Position numbers and translations under genes: made by a program
The notes under the pieces: model-generated
The model's database searches: none
What the model was told of the DNA's origin: nothing
What the model saw: only the letters and a program-made list of their open reading frames with translations
DNA from: Rostratula benghalensis
Taxonomy: Eukaryota > Chordata > Aves > Charadriiformes > Rostratulidae
Direction of reading: 5' to 3'
Assembly: GCA_013399305.1 (NCBI GenBank)
Contig: VXAI01000164.1
Span: 691,178-755,177 of the forward strand
DNA length: 64,000 nt
In this document: piece after piece, positions 26,001 through 41,000 of the stretch
How the letters are laid out: each line of letters begins with the position of its first letter
How positions within the stretch are numbered: the first letter of the stretch is position 1

Positions 26001-29000
26001 TTCCCCTTCTGAAGCAGAGATCAAAGCCAGAAATATNTAAAATAAATAATAATAAAAAAATATTGAAACACCACACATCACACCAAAGCCACAAGATTTT
26101 CATCTTCCAAGTCTCAGTTTAAAGTTTTGGAGAAAGTCACCATCACAAACACCAGAAGAGTGCTTGCCAGGTCAGATACAGGAAAAAGTTGGCAGCAGTT
26201 ATAGAAAGAAAGCCCAGAAATTATGCTCCTTAATACAGGAAGACACTATGTCATGTTTACCACATGAAGAAACAGTATCATATAAAAACTTCCACAATTA
26301 TGAAGTAGAAACAGAATCATAAAAACCCTTTATGGTACCTGCTGAACTAATCACAAACTTCATATTATCCCTGTTGCAGCACTCTCTACAGCCTAGGCAT
26401 ACTTAAAACAGAGAGCAGCAACCATATGGAAAAGGTTTTAAACAGGGAAAAAAAAAACCCAAACAAAAACATCACAAAACCCCCCACAAATCCAGCCCTC
26501 ACTAAATGAACAGTAACATTGGAAACAAGAAATAACTCATCTGTCTGATTTCTGGTAGTCTCTACTCTTAAATAAAAGTTAATGATATGTCAGAAAAAGA
26601 ATCAGAAGTATCATTTTCTCCACTCTTGATTTTTCCAGCTCTGCCTTTTAGAGGATACTTTTCTATTTGCCCAAGGTGTTTCTGACATTCAGCTAACTGT
26701 TTTCTTGTATGTGTGACGAGCAATGCCCAGCCCTCAGCAAGGTACATTTTCAGTGCTCCTTGAAGATAGACTTCTGCCTTCTGCGGACCTTTCTTCCTCC
26801 TTAAAAAATACAGAAATAGAGTGATTTAAGAAGCTCTGCAGCCATGAAAACTCTACACAATTTTCAAAAAGTGGTGATTGGAACATGACTGCAGAACAAG
26901 ATGTGGTGAACCATTACACTCTTTATTTTGCTGGTAACAGGTCAACATACTGGCCTACTTTGATGTGATTCACTTAAGCAAGCAGAACTACAATTACTAA
27001 ATATACCATGTCAATGAAAGGCTTCATATACAGATCTTCCCAAGTCAGAGCAAGTGAGGAGAAGCTACCTCCCACAAACGTGACAAAAGCCATCTCTCAG
27101 GCTTCTGACAGTAAACTAAAAATATGCTCGCTCAACAATTTTCAAGTAGGAAAATGCTTCAATGAAAATATCACTTTATCACTACACAGCAGTTCCATGG
27201 TACTCTTTAAGCCTAACATTATTCCCTTAGGTGAAAACTTAAGTTAATTTAGGAGAATTGCTGTGGCTAGAAGAACATACTGCCTTAGAGAACACAGGTG
27301 AGAAGCATTCCCAAACAGGCTTTCCCAAAAAAAGCCCACAACCCCACTTCGGACTGCCAAATTCTTCTAAGTAAGAAAAATAAACTGAAATAGAAAACCA
27401 GTGCAAGAGGTTCCTTTAGTGGAACTTAACAGCAGGCATAAACACAAAAAATGTATTTGGAAATTAAGAATAAAATCACTGTAAGTTTCACAGTGGGGGG
27501 AAACACATTTTGCAATCATAACCTCAGATATAAAACTGATCGCTCTCCAGAGATCATGATTTCTGGCTTTTCTCAGATATACATGCACTGATTTGTATTT
27601 AAGATACCTATAAAATTTCAAACACATCAGAAGCCACATTACAAAGCAGACTACAGTAAATGCAAGGGTAACTCTTTCTCCCCCACTGGCACGTTACTCT
27701 TTTCTCTTAGGAGAAGAAAGGATCAAGCTGAAGACCAGAGGACTGTTAAAGGTCAGAGTACCAAATCAGGAGGTGAGAATTCAGGTTCGATAAAAAAAGA
27801 GATTGCTGCTGGTGGTGTATTTTATTTTTGCTGAAACAGAGCCTGAAACTTAGGGTACGTTTACATTTTTTAAATATTTTTTAAAATTCCTTTTTAAATA
27901 TAGCATATTTTCCTCAAGGATTATATACAAGCTTTCCAAAGCTAATGCATTTAAGACATTTTAAACATTTATTTACATATAAAATTCTGCCAAGTCCTTT
28001 CCCACAAGCTTAGCTGAGCGAATTCTTCCAATATTTGTGTACATTTCAATGGTGGCATGGGACAGATCCTGTTTAAAAGAAAAGAAACTTTTATAAGCTT
28101 TAGATATTTTTAGTAGTGATAGGGTATTTCACACAAACTCATAGCCAGTAACTAAGTTAATACAGTAAAAAGACCAGAATGAGTCACTTTTTACATCTCC
28201 CCTTGCCCCCAGCACATGAAGTGGAACAGTTTGTAACAGGTCATCTTCACTTTTTCTACAGTTGGTCATTATTCCATATCTGTATCACAAATAGCAGAAG
28301 AAAAAAACCTATTAAAAATTAGATAAGGCAACGCAAGCCCACCAAAATAACAGATGAGATGCAATTTCAAGCACTTTTTTACAGTTGAATCCTCCTGTCT
28401 TTTCTTCGAAAGCATCCATTTCTCAGTGACTATATGTCATTAGATTACCATCATAAGATTGTGTAGTGTACCATTCCAGCATGCATCACAACATAACATA
28501 TTTAGAACAATACTAAAGCTTGCCCCAGAGACTCACAACTAATACTTCAAAATCAAATCAGCTACATACAGAACATGGTATGTGATACTTTCACTAAAGC
28601 CGTACATAAAACCATTAAGTACATGAAAGTTAGCATTTTGCATTTAATTGTATGTTTACATACTGCAAAGTTACAACTAGAGTAAATATTTTTGCCAGAG
28701 TGCCTTAAATAATTATTGCTTGAAGCTATGCAATCCCAAACTGACATTCGTCAGTCATCCTTAAGCTTCATTTCCAATGCAGCCGTACTGTCTACATGTC
28801 ACCTCCCTCACTTTGCCCTTAGTATGCACTAACAGTGACAAATCTTTCTCACAAAATTTAGCAGTTGCAACACACACTGTATACCACCACCAAGGATTTT
28901 TCCTCAAGTACATAATAATCTCTGGCCACGTACATAAAAATACTCCACATCATATTTAGAAACCCACAGCCTCTTCTGACTGTCAACAAACTTCCACAGA

Positions 29001-32000
29001 ATCACAAAATATCAGGGATAGGAAGGGACCTTGAAAGATCATCTAAGTCCAATCCCCCTGCCAGAGCAGGAACACCTAGATCAGGTCACACAGGAACACA
29101 TCCAGGTGGGTTCTGAATATCTCCAAGAGAAGGAGACTCCACAACCTCTCTGGGCAGCCCATTCCAGTGCTCCGTCACCCTCACCATGAAGAACTTTTTT
29201 CTCATATTTAAGTGGAACCTCCTATTCTCCAGCTCATCTACTTCACTCAGTGTATTAAGGACTACTCTATCCTTCAAAACAAATTGCTTAGGAACTTCCA
29301 ACTGTCTAAATATTTTTCAGAGTATCTGTGAGAAAGCATTTATTCCTATGGGCCAGGAAAATGACCTAAAATGAGCTCCCAAAGCCCACTCTTGAATGTT
29401 TCTATGGACAGCCTAGAAAAATCACCTTTGTCTTTAAGAACTCATAACAATACCTTCAATAGACCATTCCTTAACAGATTGGTATAACCTCAGAGAAGTC
29501 TTAGACACCAGCTAAACATACAAATGAAAAGCTACATTCCCCCAAAATTAAGGTACAAGCTTAAGAAGGTACACGTTTGTATAAGATTTGACAGTCTTAC
29601 AAAAGATGCTGAAACTGTTGCATGAGACTAGCCATTGAATGAGAATAAAAAGTCTTTTGGTAATAAAAGCTCATCACTTCTTGCTTTCAACATGTCTGAA
29701 AAGTTGTATTTTACTTTCCAGACTCATTAAAATTTCAAATGCAAATAACTTAGCTGTGTCTAGAAATTGGAATTAATTCTATGTTCTTCTCCACTGAATA
29801 TATGGATAAAATATGGGTATACATAAATTTACATATTTATGTGACAGCTACAAAGAAAATAATCTTTTATAGTGTATCTAATGTCTCAATTTCTGTTGCA
29901 TACAAGTGCAGTCACAAATACAAACAGAAATGACAATGCTTTCATTGGCAAACTCTGCAGGTCCAACTTAGTTCCTTAACTTTCAGATGATAATGCTGAA
30001 TTTAGCAGAGATCTTCAGGTGCAAGTTGAAACGGAGTATGCAAGAGCAGCTAGCAATTCTGAAAATTTCAGTTTTGGTCCAGCTATCCAACTGGTCTTAT
30101 AAAGAAATTAAGCATAAAAATGAAACCTGACATCTTCAGATGAAATCTTTTGAGACTTTCTTTCAATAAAACTTGTTAAAAATTAGTACCACCTACTTTT
30201 CAGACTATTAAAAAAAAAAAAAGCAAGCTCAGTTTTCCTCCAACTTTTCCTCAAAAAACTTTAACAGCAGTACTGCAAATATATGAAATTTCAGTGGAAA
30301 ATTATTTAAGGGGAAAAAACACCAATCAACCAAACCAAAGCCCCTGAAACCAAGCACGCTCTCGCGACAGCAGGATTTTTTTTTTTTTTTTTATTTAACA
30401 AACTTTTGTGAAAAAAAGCAACAGAAGATCATAACAATAGCTCCTCAATAAAGGAGCTGTCACAAAATAAACATGCATATTAAAGCACAGTGAGATTTAG
30501 AACCCTACTAGAACCTATTATACACAGATATCCCATGTTTTATATGAAATATCCAACAGTATAATTTAAACCATGTAACACCCATTGCAAGATTCAAGTC
30601 TAAACCATTCAAAAGGAAGCTGAATTCACACATCAATATTTTTTTGGGTAAGATGCAATTCATTCTGGATTTGGGACAGCAGAATATAACTGTGGCATTG
30701 GCTGTTCTAGTAACTAATAGATACTTGCAGATAATAACCTCTAACTTGTAACTGTAAATATTAAAGTAATTTGAAACCTCAGGCCCATACAGGGCTTCAG
30801 GTGTAAAACAAATCAGTCTTCTTTTATTCAGTGTGTAAACAATAATCTGTGCTAACAAAATAGACTTATGTTCTCAAGGTTACCTACTCAGATTTGGAAA
30901 TTTTGGCCCTGTTCAATCTATAATGTAAACATGCAAAACTATTATAAATCGCTAAAACTCATACTTACTAAGTAGTGTTTTTCAAAAGCTTCTACAGATG
31001 ATAAGGCCTCTTTAAGTTTCTTATAAGGGCTCTGTGATGCATTTGCTTCAGAAAAAAGCAGAACAAGAGTTGTCACTTACAAGTACTTTCCCATTTTAAT
31101 AACACTCCCTCCCCCTCTGTCTCCTTCAGTAGAAAGTGAAAACTTAAAACTAATTTTACGTAGGAAATGTCACTAACGCTCACAGACAGACCATGAGTTT
31201 CTTCCCCAGATTCTAAAATAAGATCACAAAAGACTGTTTCACAACTCCCTGTGTGTGCATGCTGCTGAGTGATGCTCAGGGTAGCAGGGTAAAGGCATGG
31301 AGCAATACAGTACTAACTTCTCCACACAGTATTTTATAACATTTATTTGGCCTACAAACACACAAAATTGTGCTTAAATACGATATTGTACCATATTTTC
31401 ACAATTCCCCACTGCTGGATTTATAAATAATCATGACAGAAGTATACTGTAATTTAAAGACATTTCACAACTTCAAAAAGTGTACTTCAAATGAAAACTG
31501 TTAGCAAGACTAAGTTTTATTATAAAGTAGCTTGCTCAATTTAAGTCTTTGCCATACCAAATGCGTGCCAGTATCTCTATAACTGCCCACCACCACTCTA
31601 AATATGATCAACAGGCACCATAGCACTGAATTAATAACCACATACTACCATACCTGCAAGAGCAAGTGAAGCATTAGCATGTCTGCTAATGGTAATGCTT
31701 CACAGATACAAATTGTTCTAGCATATTTAACATCTGAAAGTTTCTTCCCTTCAGAAATACCTTTGTGAGTGATAAAACCCACAAGGAGTAAGTAAATTTG
31801 ATTGTCCAGTCACTTAAATAATACCACTTCAAATAACATCACTTCATAGCTCCAGTTGCAGGTTATCTATTTGTATCAGATCAAGAATGCTCTGTTTCCA
31901 TCCAAATAATTTTATGTTTAATACTTATCTGAAAGTATTAAAAACTTTACTAAAAGCCAGTACTGTACTGTTCAAGAGTGTTTACTTAAATGCTGATAGA

Positions 32001-35000
32001 TGGAGCATTAATGGAAAAAACTTATGCTTCCAACAGTAAGGAGATGCATTGATAATTCAAAGTAGAAGATATTAAAAGAACTTGTCAAGGATAATAGAGT
32101 TCTATAAATATTTATACATGCATAGGGATGCTTGGAAATTATTATTACTGATGTATTTGTATGCTGTGTTTTTAAGACAATGTCAGTTATTATAATGCAT
32201 ACTTTCCTGTTAATACCTGTTTCAGGGCGTTCTGCTCCCAACCCTGCTAACAAATCAACCGTTCTGTTAAGGTCTTCTGAATTGGGTCCCTTCTCTGACA
32301 CAAGTCCACACAGATAACCCAGAGATTTTAACTGTAAGAGAAACCAGATACTTGTTTTCAATAAGCTACAAAATCAACATAAAACATCTTTTATTCTATT
32401 ACATCATTCCTATAATACATTTCCACTGCTGTCATGTCCACTGCTTATAAGACCTGTATTAAAGTTGCTTCATGGGAAGAAAGTAAAGAACCTTTCAAAA
32501 CTGTTATTTTCATGGTAGAAATTAATCTGATTAAGAATTAAATTGCATGTAAGTTACTGACTCAAAAAAACATTGAAACACAGGCACAGATGCACCTGTC
32601 CCTACACGTGTAACACCCAATCAGAATAAATCCTTCTGGTTTTCCACATAAACACGGACAAAGCTCAAAATGTCTGGCATATTGGCAAAGATACTTTCTA
32701 ATAAATGTGTATTTTTTCAAAATTACATGATCAAGAAATGCAAGCAGCCTCCAGTATACTGATAAGAGAAGCTTGCAAATTCACCTAAGTATTGTATTCT
32801 GGTGAAATCTTCCTTGAAAAAGATATGATTAGCATAGCTAAGGGTGTTAAGACAGTACCACACAACTGCCATAAACCCCATTCTAGACAGCAGCTGGTAC
32901 GCTTCATACCCTGAAGTCAGCAGAGGATACTGTCTTAAAGAAGTTCAGTTCTGTTGGTCTTTTAGTTAATTCATTTAGAACAACTCAATCAACTACCAAG
33001 GTAAGCCTGTAAAAGCAAAAAGGTCTCAGCCTGTCACACTACCCTACACCGTATAAAATGGGGATGACATTTCTTTTTTTTAAAACTTCTTCATAATTTT
33101 GTCACTATTTGTTAAATTTCTTTCATTCGTTCTGTTCCTCCGTACTGCTCCTCACTATCCTAATTTTTTCCCTTTACCTTTTGTGTTAGAAGAGCTATGA
33201 ACAGGAGGGACATTTCCAACTCAGGTAAACACCTTCCATAGAAACACACAAGGAACATGGGAAGAATCTGATGCTGATCTGATCACCACTTCAAACAATT
33301 CTTTGTTTCCTTTATTCTGATCTCTCCCCCATCCACTTTTTTTTAAACAGTAACTCTTCAGGGTGAAATTGTCTTTCTATGCTTTTGTAATAAGACAAGG
33401 ACCTCCTAGGGTCACTTAGACGATTCTTAAGTCTACTGTAATATGAACAAAACTATGATTAAAATAAATAGAAAATATTCTACAGGCTGTGCAAACAAGA
33501 AGACGAGCTTACACTGGTCTTCAAAAACATCCACAAAGATCACAGTATGTTATTTCAGTAGTTTCTGGAGTTCATCATCTTTCCAAAGGGTTTTTCAACA
33601 GTGGAAAGCAGTTACAACCTTAGATATCTAAGTCTTTCATAGAAACAGAGTAGGTGGAACTTAAAAAGGCATTCAGGTAATTAGGGAAGGGTTTTAACCA
33701 AACTGAAAAAGCCACTTTACAACTTTTACTTTATTGTAAGGTGTGGTAAATGAAAAATTGCAAGTATTACTTATTTTCCTCTTTCACAAGCTGCTACAGG
33801 TAACACTTTCAGTGAAGCTAGGAACCTATCACTACCTTACTAAAGAAATCATGAACTACATAAACAAAACGCTCTAATCTCTATTTGTAAATGTAAATGC
33901 ATCCAACTCTGGGCAGCTTCTCCTGCTGAGAAACAATAAACTGAAATTTATGCTCCTTCTCTCAGCTGACATGGACTGAGCTCATTCTGGAATTTAATTA
34001 GCCAGCATTTATCAAACTGGAAGGGGTTGGGAGATGACAGACAAAGAGTTATTCCCAGGCTTCATCCCAGAGCAGAAAAAGTAGTTATAAACCTGAATGT
34101 CTCATCTAGGCTAGACTCAAGACAATGTACCAAACCTCTTATTAAATTCCACAATAAAAAGTGAGAAATCTGTGCCACAGAAACAAATGGTCTACTTCAA
34201 AATTGTAATACCAAAACTGCAACACATCATTTGCTCACCTTCTCAGTCGCATAGCTCCATAAGCCAACTGTGTGGGAAACATTTGCATCTATTTGAGCCC
34301 TGTCACAGCAGCCTTCTATTCTTTGTAAGACTTCCAAACAACTCAAAAATACCCAACAATCCAAAGCTCCAGGAGGAACAGAAACCTGAAGATGAACAAA
34401 TAAAATTAACTGGGAAATAAATATTATTCAGATGAGAAAATACTTCAGCAAAACACTTTTCATGATGCAACATAGCAGAGCCTCATTGAATAGCTTACTC
34501 TAAGAACACATTAAAAAAACAGGCCAATTCTCATTATCTCTTGAATGGTTAGATATATATATATTAGTTCATAAAACATATATTTTATATATATTAGTTC
34601 ATAAAACAAGGACAGCTAAACTTTGATTATATTAACTAGATTTGATACATTCACTAAGATGAAAGAGAAGGAAAAGAGGACTAATATGCACTAGTTCTTG
34701 GAAACGTTCCATAAATTTGGCAACTAAGCCTAAGGAAAGCAGAGTTAGGAAAAAATTCTGTATTACTACTTTCCTAAGGGGACATGAGATTTCACTAAGA
34801 CTGAAATTAAAAGTACACTAAGAATTAGATTAAAAAACTGAAAAAAAAGAATTTAGTCCAGTTTCCTTCACATCTATAACTTTATTAATCAAAGAACAAG
34901 ACATCTGTCACATAAACTAATTAAGGAATGGAATTAAAAACAAACAAAAAAAATCACATAGGAAAAACCCAAAGGGTACCAAGAAGGGATTACCAGTCAT

Positions 35001-38000
35001 GACATGATAGAGAAAGACAGAAATGTCTGATACTAGAATATTTCAAGAACTAAAGATCTGGAATATAATCACAGTAATGATGTCTCAAAATCTGGCTCAT
35101 GAACAATGCAAAAATGTGATAGGAATGTTCAACATGCAAGCGCAATGCATTAAAAAAAAATCTGAATTCTGAAAGAATTTTCAGGAAGAGAAAAGTTGTA
35201 AGAACTGAGTAGTTGAGATTTCTGCTATGTGTTCAGTGGTGCCAAGCCACATTAAGAGCTTTACCTGTATTCAGAAAAAGAATCACAACAGGGATGACTA
35301 CGTGATATGCACAAATAAGTGGTACTATCTCACAGCCTGAACACCTGCATTCAGTTTAGATCACCACATCAAGACAGAAACAGCAAAAGTAAGAGACAGT
35401 GTAGAGAAGAGCCCCAGACATTGGAGACACAGGACATACTTGGGATGGAGAAAAAGGGGAACTGCAGGAAGTACCTTCAGAGATTTAGAAGGCTGCATGT
35501 ATTTATTTGGTAAATGAAAGAAAAAAAAAAAGAAAATAAAACCAACCACACACAAAACGTACTATCCGTGTGAATTACATGTTAGTTTTAGAATATATGA
35601 AGGTGTTGGCAATGCATCTGAAGTAGATTTTCTGCTTTTAAATACAGATAAACAGATGGAACTTACTACTACAATGTCAGACAGACAGAAGTTAGCAGTT
35701 TTATCTGTGCTATTATAACAGTATCTTGGAGAGCCAGACACCCACAGGATTAAGGACATGGATGGGTCACAAGGTGGAATCCAGAAATATTCTCATGCAC
35801 ACTATGCTGTTCCTAAAGATGTATTTCAATTCATGGTTATACATGGAGGATGGACAGTGTACAACCTCCCTGATAAAACTTCTTTAAAGGATTAAAAACC
35901 ACCATCAGAACCTAAAGAATGGAGGAAGGAGGGGTAAAGCATGTTGGTATGCAACATAACAAAAAGCTTTGAGCACTGTCACTTGTTTCACTCTTTCTTC
36001 TGTCACTGGAAGTAGCTAGAGACACACACATAACACAGAAGAGCATTACTGAGCACCAAAAGGAATCAACAGAGAACCACAAAAGGGAATCAAAGCAGCA
36101 TCCAACTCGCAAGGCACAAAGAGCCCTACTACAGATACTGCTTCTGGTTCAAAACTGCTTTGTGTTACAAACTACTAGTCTGCACATTAACCACTCTGCC
36201 TTATTTTCTTCAATACAGCACTGTTATAAATGTAAATGATGGGAACTACAGTTCAAGTGACTGGTAATAAATCCAAGAAAGAAGCAGACATATTACCTAC
36301 CAGCTTAAGAAGTTAAATTTCCAGGTGAAGACTAGTATACTTTAACTAAATACAGGTTTGGTTTTCGGATGTGATGTCTCCAAATTCCTTTCCAAAGACA
36401 TCCTCAGGATGAAACATTCACCTGTAGCACTGTTACAATCTGTTATTACAGCATCATTTTGATAAGTCACAGCCAGTGCTTACTGTATTCTGGTCATCTA
36501 ACCTTCAAAAATCTTGTTAGATCATCATTGGACAAAATCATTCATATAATGGGATATATTACACTGACTCACTTCTAATAGCTTGAGTTCTTGCACACAG
36601 TTGTGAAGAAGCTCCAATGCTCGCTGGGAAACCTCCCATGGCCTCTGCAGGAAGATTAATAAGGTGCACTGGCGAGAAAATAGGTAACTACGCAAGTCCA
36701 GTAGTGTAGCTTCTTGATTTTGAATTAGCTCTCTCTTCTCCATGTCTATTGGTTTTCGGAGAATTAAACCATTCCAGCTCCTCACTGGCTGGCAAAAAAA
36801 TGTCAGCCAGTTTGCGCCATCTAAGTAAATAAAGTTAATATTCAAGAATCAATCACTGCTTTCTATCAAAGCTTCTTTTTCCTCCCATCAAAGGTTGCAA
36901 GCTGTCTTATTCTTTCTAAAGTTTATCATATGGATAAATGACTTAATGTCTTAACTTCAAAAACAAACCCTAAACCAGACAAACTTCCACAGCTGAGTAG
37001 ATAACTGAATTTCAGAACATTCAAACCCAACAGCAATTTTGTCTTAATTGCATATTTGTTATTAGCACAGTGGCAATCAGTCTATGAAGTCTTTCTTAGC
37101 AATTAAGCCTATTTGAAATTCCAAACAAACAAGCTTTATCAACTTAAGTATTTCTTATTCAGCCACCGTGGATAGATGGGTGCTAACTCTCAGGTATAGC
37201 ACCAGATTCAGTCAGGGCAAATAGAGTCCACGCTATATTGTTACCAGATTCATAACACATACCTGATTAAAGCTGTTATATAGCAACACGTGCCTTAGCT
37301 CATTAAAACAGTTTAAAGTTATTTGATACTTCTGACACAGTAATTTTTCTTGAAGAGAAAGTTCAATCTTCTGTAGTGCAGATTAAACACGGATTTCTAT
37401 TCAGTTTTGTAGTGATTAGCAAATGTCTCATGTAATTTGAGGCAAAACTGAATGTGTTCCTCCAGGAAGCTCTTTACTGAATAACTTAGCAGTGAGCTCT
37501 GGAAACAGCAACTGCATCCCAACCAGATCCCTACTTCAGTAATTATAGAGTTTCAGGGCTCCATTTGTAACAACGGTCGATTAACAGCAAAATGCAGGTT
37601 TTCATTAAAAATTGCTTCCAAGCCTCAGAGATGAAAACCGAGAGGTTAATAGGCTGTAACTGATGTGTATGGAGTTTGCATACAGGCAGAACAACAGCAC
37701 CAGCTCCCTGTTGCATCTCCACTGGGAGTACCATCCTTTTCTCCCATGTACACGTATGGTACCCAAAGCACTGGGTTGTTTAGTGGAAGTGTAGTGAGGA
37801 AAATTAACACACTAACATTTTTAGGACACTTACCACCAGCCCCAAAGTTGACAACGTATTGAGAAAACAAGGCATCCAGTTCATCGTACTGCACCAGCGC
37901 ATCCTCAAATTGCTGCAGCATCTCAAAGACAAAGGCCAGTTCTTCCTTTTGACACACAAGCAATACAAGGAGCACGTTACTGGTATTAGTCATGTCCTAC

Positions 38001-41000
38001 ATACATACATAGAACATACATACATAGAACATACATACATAGAACATACATACATACATAGAACTCTAGGAACTATTTTTTCCAACATTCTTCCCCTTCC
38101 AGTATTCGCACATATTGGAAAAACTGCATTGTAAAAGACACACCATTTCTTTCTAACACAGAGATATTCACAAAAGAAGACTAAGTCATAGCTGTGCCAA
38201 CAAATTCTGTCATGTATCCAGATCCTGATTCACCAAGATATTGTCCATGCATCTATTAGAAGCTCGAGTTTAAAACAAAAAAACAACAAAACCCCCAAAA
38301 CACAAAAAACAAACAAAACCAACAACAACAACAAAAAACTTTGCTGAAAACTCATCTCCCATAATAGTAATAATTTTCCCCCTATGTGTTTACACTGTGA
38401 AGGCACCAACTGCAGTATCAATAAAGGTTCAGTCATACACAGAGAAGAGAGCTAAAGCGGTCAGCAGAAGCAGCCTGAAAATGTGATATATCATATGCAA
38501 GAGGTAGTCCATGAAGTCCAAGGAGACATGAAGATGAGGTGGAATTGGTGTGGAGAACAGCGCTGTACAAGGACTAGAAAATTCCAAAGGTATCAAGACC
38601 TTTAATTCTATCAAACAAGGGTTTCTTCCTTCCAAAAAAATGGAATTCAAGGCATTTTCTTTATGGATTACTTCAAAAGAGACACATTTCTAAAAATCAT
38701 CTCCATACACACTGATAATCTAAACAAAGAAAGCACAGCAACCAACCTCCATATTAAATGCCAGTTACAAGTTTGAGTGAATTGCACAGGCACAGTTATG
38801 TGACATTCACCTAAAATTCAAGAGCAACTACTAAAACACCTTCTAGATGCAATTTGTTTGCCTCAGGTTCAAAAATCTTTGACAAACCTGAAAACATTCT
38901 GCTTCTGTAACAGCCCTGTAATACAACAGAACACAAACCTGCTGCTACCAAGATCTAAAATGCTGCTTTTATACCAGTCTCCATATTTCCTGCCCCAACC
39001 CTCAAAAAAGGAGCAGAACATTAAAAGTACCAGAAAGCCAAGCACAACAGCAACAAAAAAGCCATTATTAAAACTAGGACTTGAGTTCTTTCTTCAGTAG
39101 AAAGAGACTCTTACCTGGACCATGAAATACTCGCAAAAGCTCCACCCTGGCTCAGTCCTTTTCTCTCTCAAAGTCCTCATGTCATCTTCAAACTTGCCTA
39201 AGTTTTTGGTAAAAGACATGAGAAGCAATGTCCTGAGTTTGGTCAGGAAGGCATTCCAAGATTCCTGAGATCGGGAAGAATCTTTCAAAGGGTCAGAAAG
39301 TACCACACATCTGTAATGAGATTGATAAAATTACTTTTGTGGAGGCAAACATAAAGTTTACATGTAAATGCACAGTTGAATACTATTTGAGGATAATGTG
39401 TTTTTGTTTAGGGGTGGGTATGTTGGGGTTTGGGGTTTTTTTTGTTTGCTTGGGTTTTGGTAGCTTTTTAATAACTTTTCCATGTATGTTTAAGTCTGTG
39501 ATGTAGTTTGTGAGAAATGTTTTTCACAAAACAAGTACCATAAAGCTTTACTTTTTTTGAAGCAAATAATGGATACGTTATTCCAATTACTTAAACGTAA
39601 GTAATGCTGTAGCTATCCAAGAAAAAAAATAGACTACTTAGCAATACAAATCAGCAGAACGGTAATTATAGTTACTCCTGGCAAGGATTATGCAAGATAC
39701 AAATCAAGATCCATTAGATCACATAGAGCCAGCCTTTCCCAAGTCACTTAAAATAACTCTCCATAATGTATTCTTACAGTAACTCAATTCTATGCGCTAA
39801 AACTTCCACTGCTTTTATCAGAAAATAAACAAACAGATCCCATTAATTCATAAACAAAACAATCTTTTTTAGAGTGGTTTTTTTTCCCCCCTCAGCTTTT
39901 CTATCACAACTCCACAACACTCAAAAACTACCCATCTCTCTAAAGGCAGGAGAATCTCTCATCCAAGTAAAACACTGTTTCTGGTTAGAAAAGTCATCTT
40001 ATGGCAAAATGATTAAACTAAGCTAGTCAACCAGTTAGAAATCAAAAGCAAACTGAATTAGAGTTGTTCGAACTATTTGCCCAAATAATCCTGTAATATA
40101 TCAAACATGGTTTAGGTACAAAGAAAATGCTGCCAATGTACGTATGTTATAACATGCTGACCTGCCAATCACTGTCTGTCAGCTCTCACCAAGATACAAG
40201 TTCTTCCATCTACTCTTTTTCACTTCAAATGTTCATCCTGTCACTCATTTTTAGGAGGAAAATGTCCCGTTTAAAGTTAACTCTTAAGGTTAAAAGAAAA
40301 AAAATGTAATATAGATATATAACAGATTCAGTGCAATGTTTCAGAATGAGGAAGTCAGTATCTATTAAAGTTGGTTTCAAATTAAGATTTGTGTATTTTG
40401 CTGACTTTATTGAAAGCAGAAACAGTTTCATATATTTAATGCTATTCTCCTTAGAATAAAAACATCTGAAGAAACTGGCTTTATGTCAATTATTGCAGAG
40501 CAGAAAGGTTAAGTGAAAGGCAGAAAGCACAATGGTAAGAAATAAGCCCTACTGGCTTCATATCGCCCCCTCACCTCACCTACACAATCTGTAAGTCTGC
40601 TACAATTTTTACAAGCACCTAAGCAAACAAAACCCCCTGAAGTTCTAAAAACTGATTACCACCACACTGTTCCCCTTAAATCTCTCTTTATCAGGAGGAG
40701 ATATTTGAGAGGTTTTTGAATCACATTTCAAAACCACCACAAATCCAAGAAGAACTGCAAATAAGCTTCTCCCTTTATTGCTTGTGTCAGCCTTTTTCAA
40801 AGCACAGGTCTTATGGTACTGTCAGTTTGAATGTTTGATGATAAGGAAAGCCCTTAAATGAGCAAGGAACCTCTTACATAGGGTTAAGTGTTTAAATCAC
40901 ACCAGTCGAAAGGTTAAAATGTTCTCAAGTAAAAGACTGCTTACCTGTCACTTTGTTTGTTACAGAAGTCGTTTCTTATTTTATCTACTATAGAAGTTCG

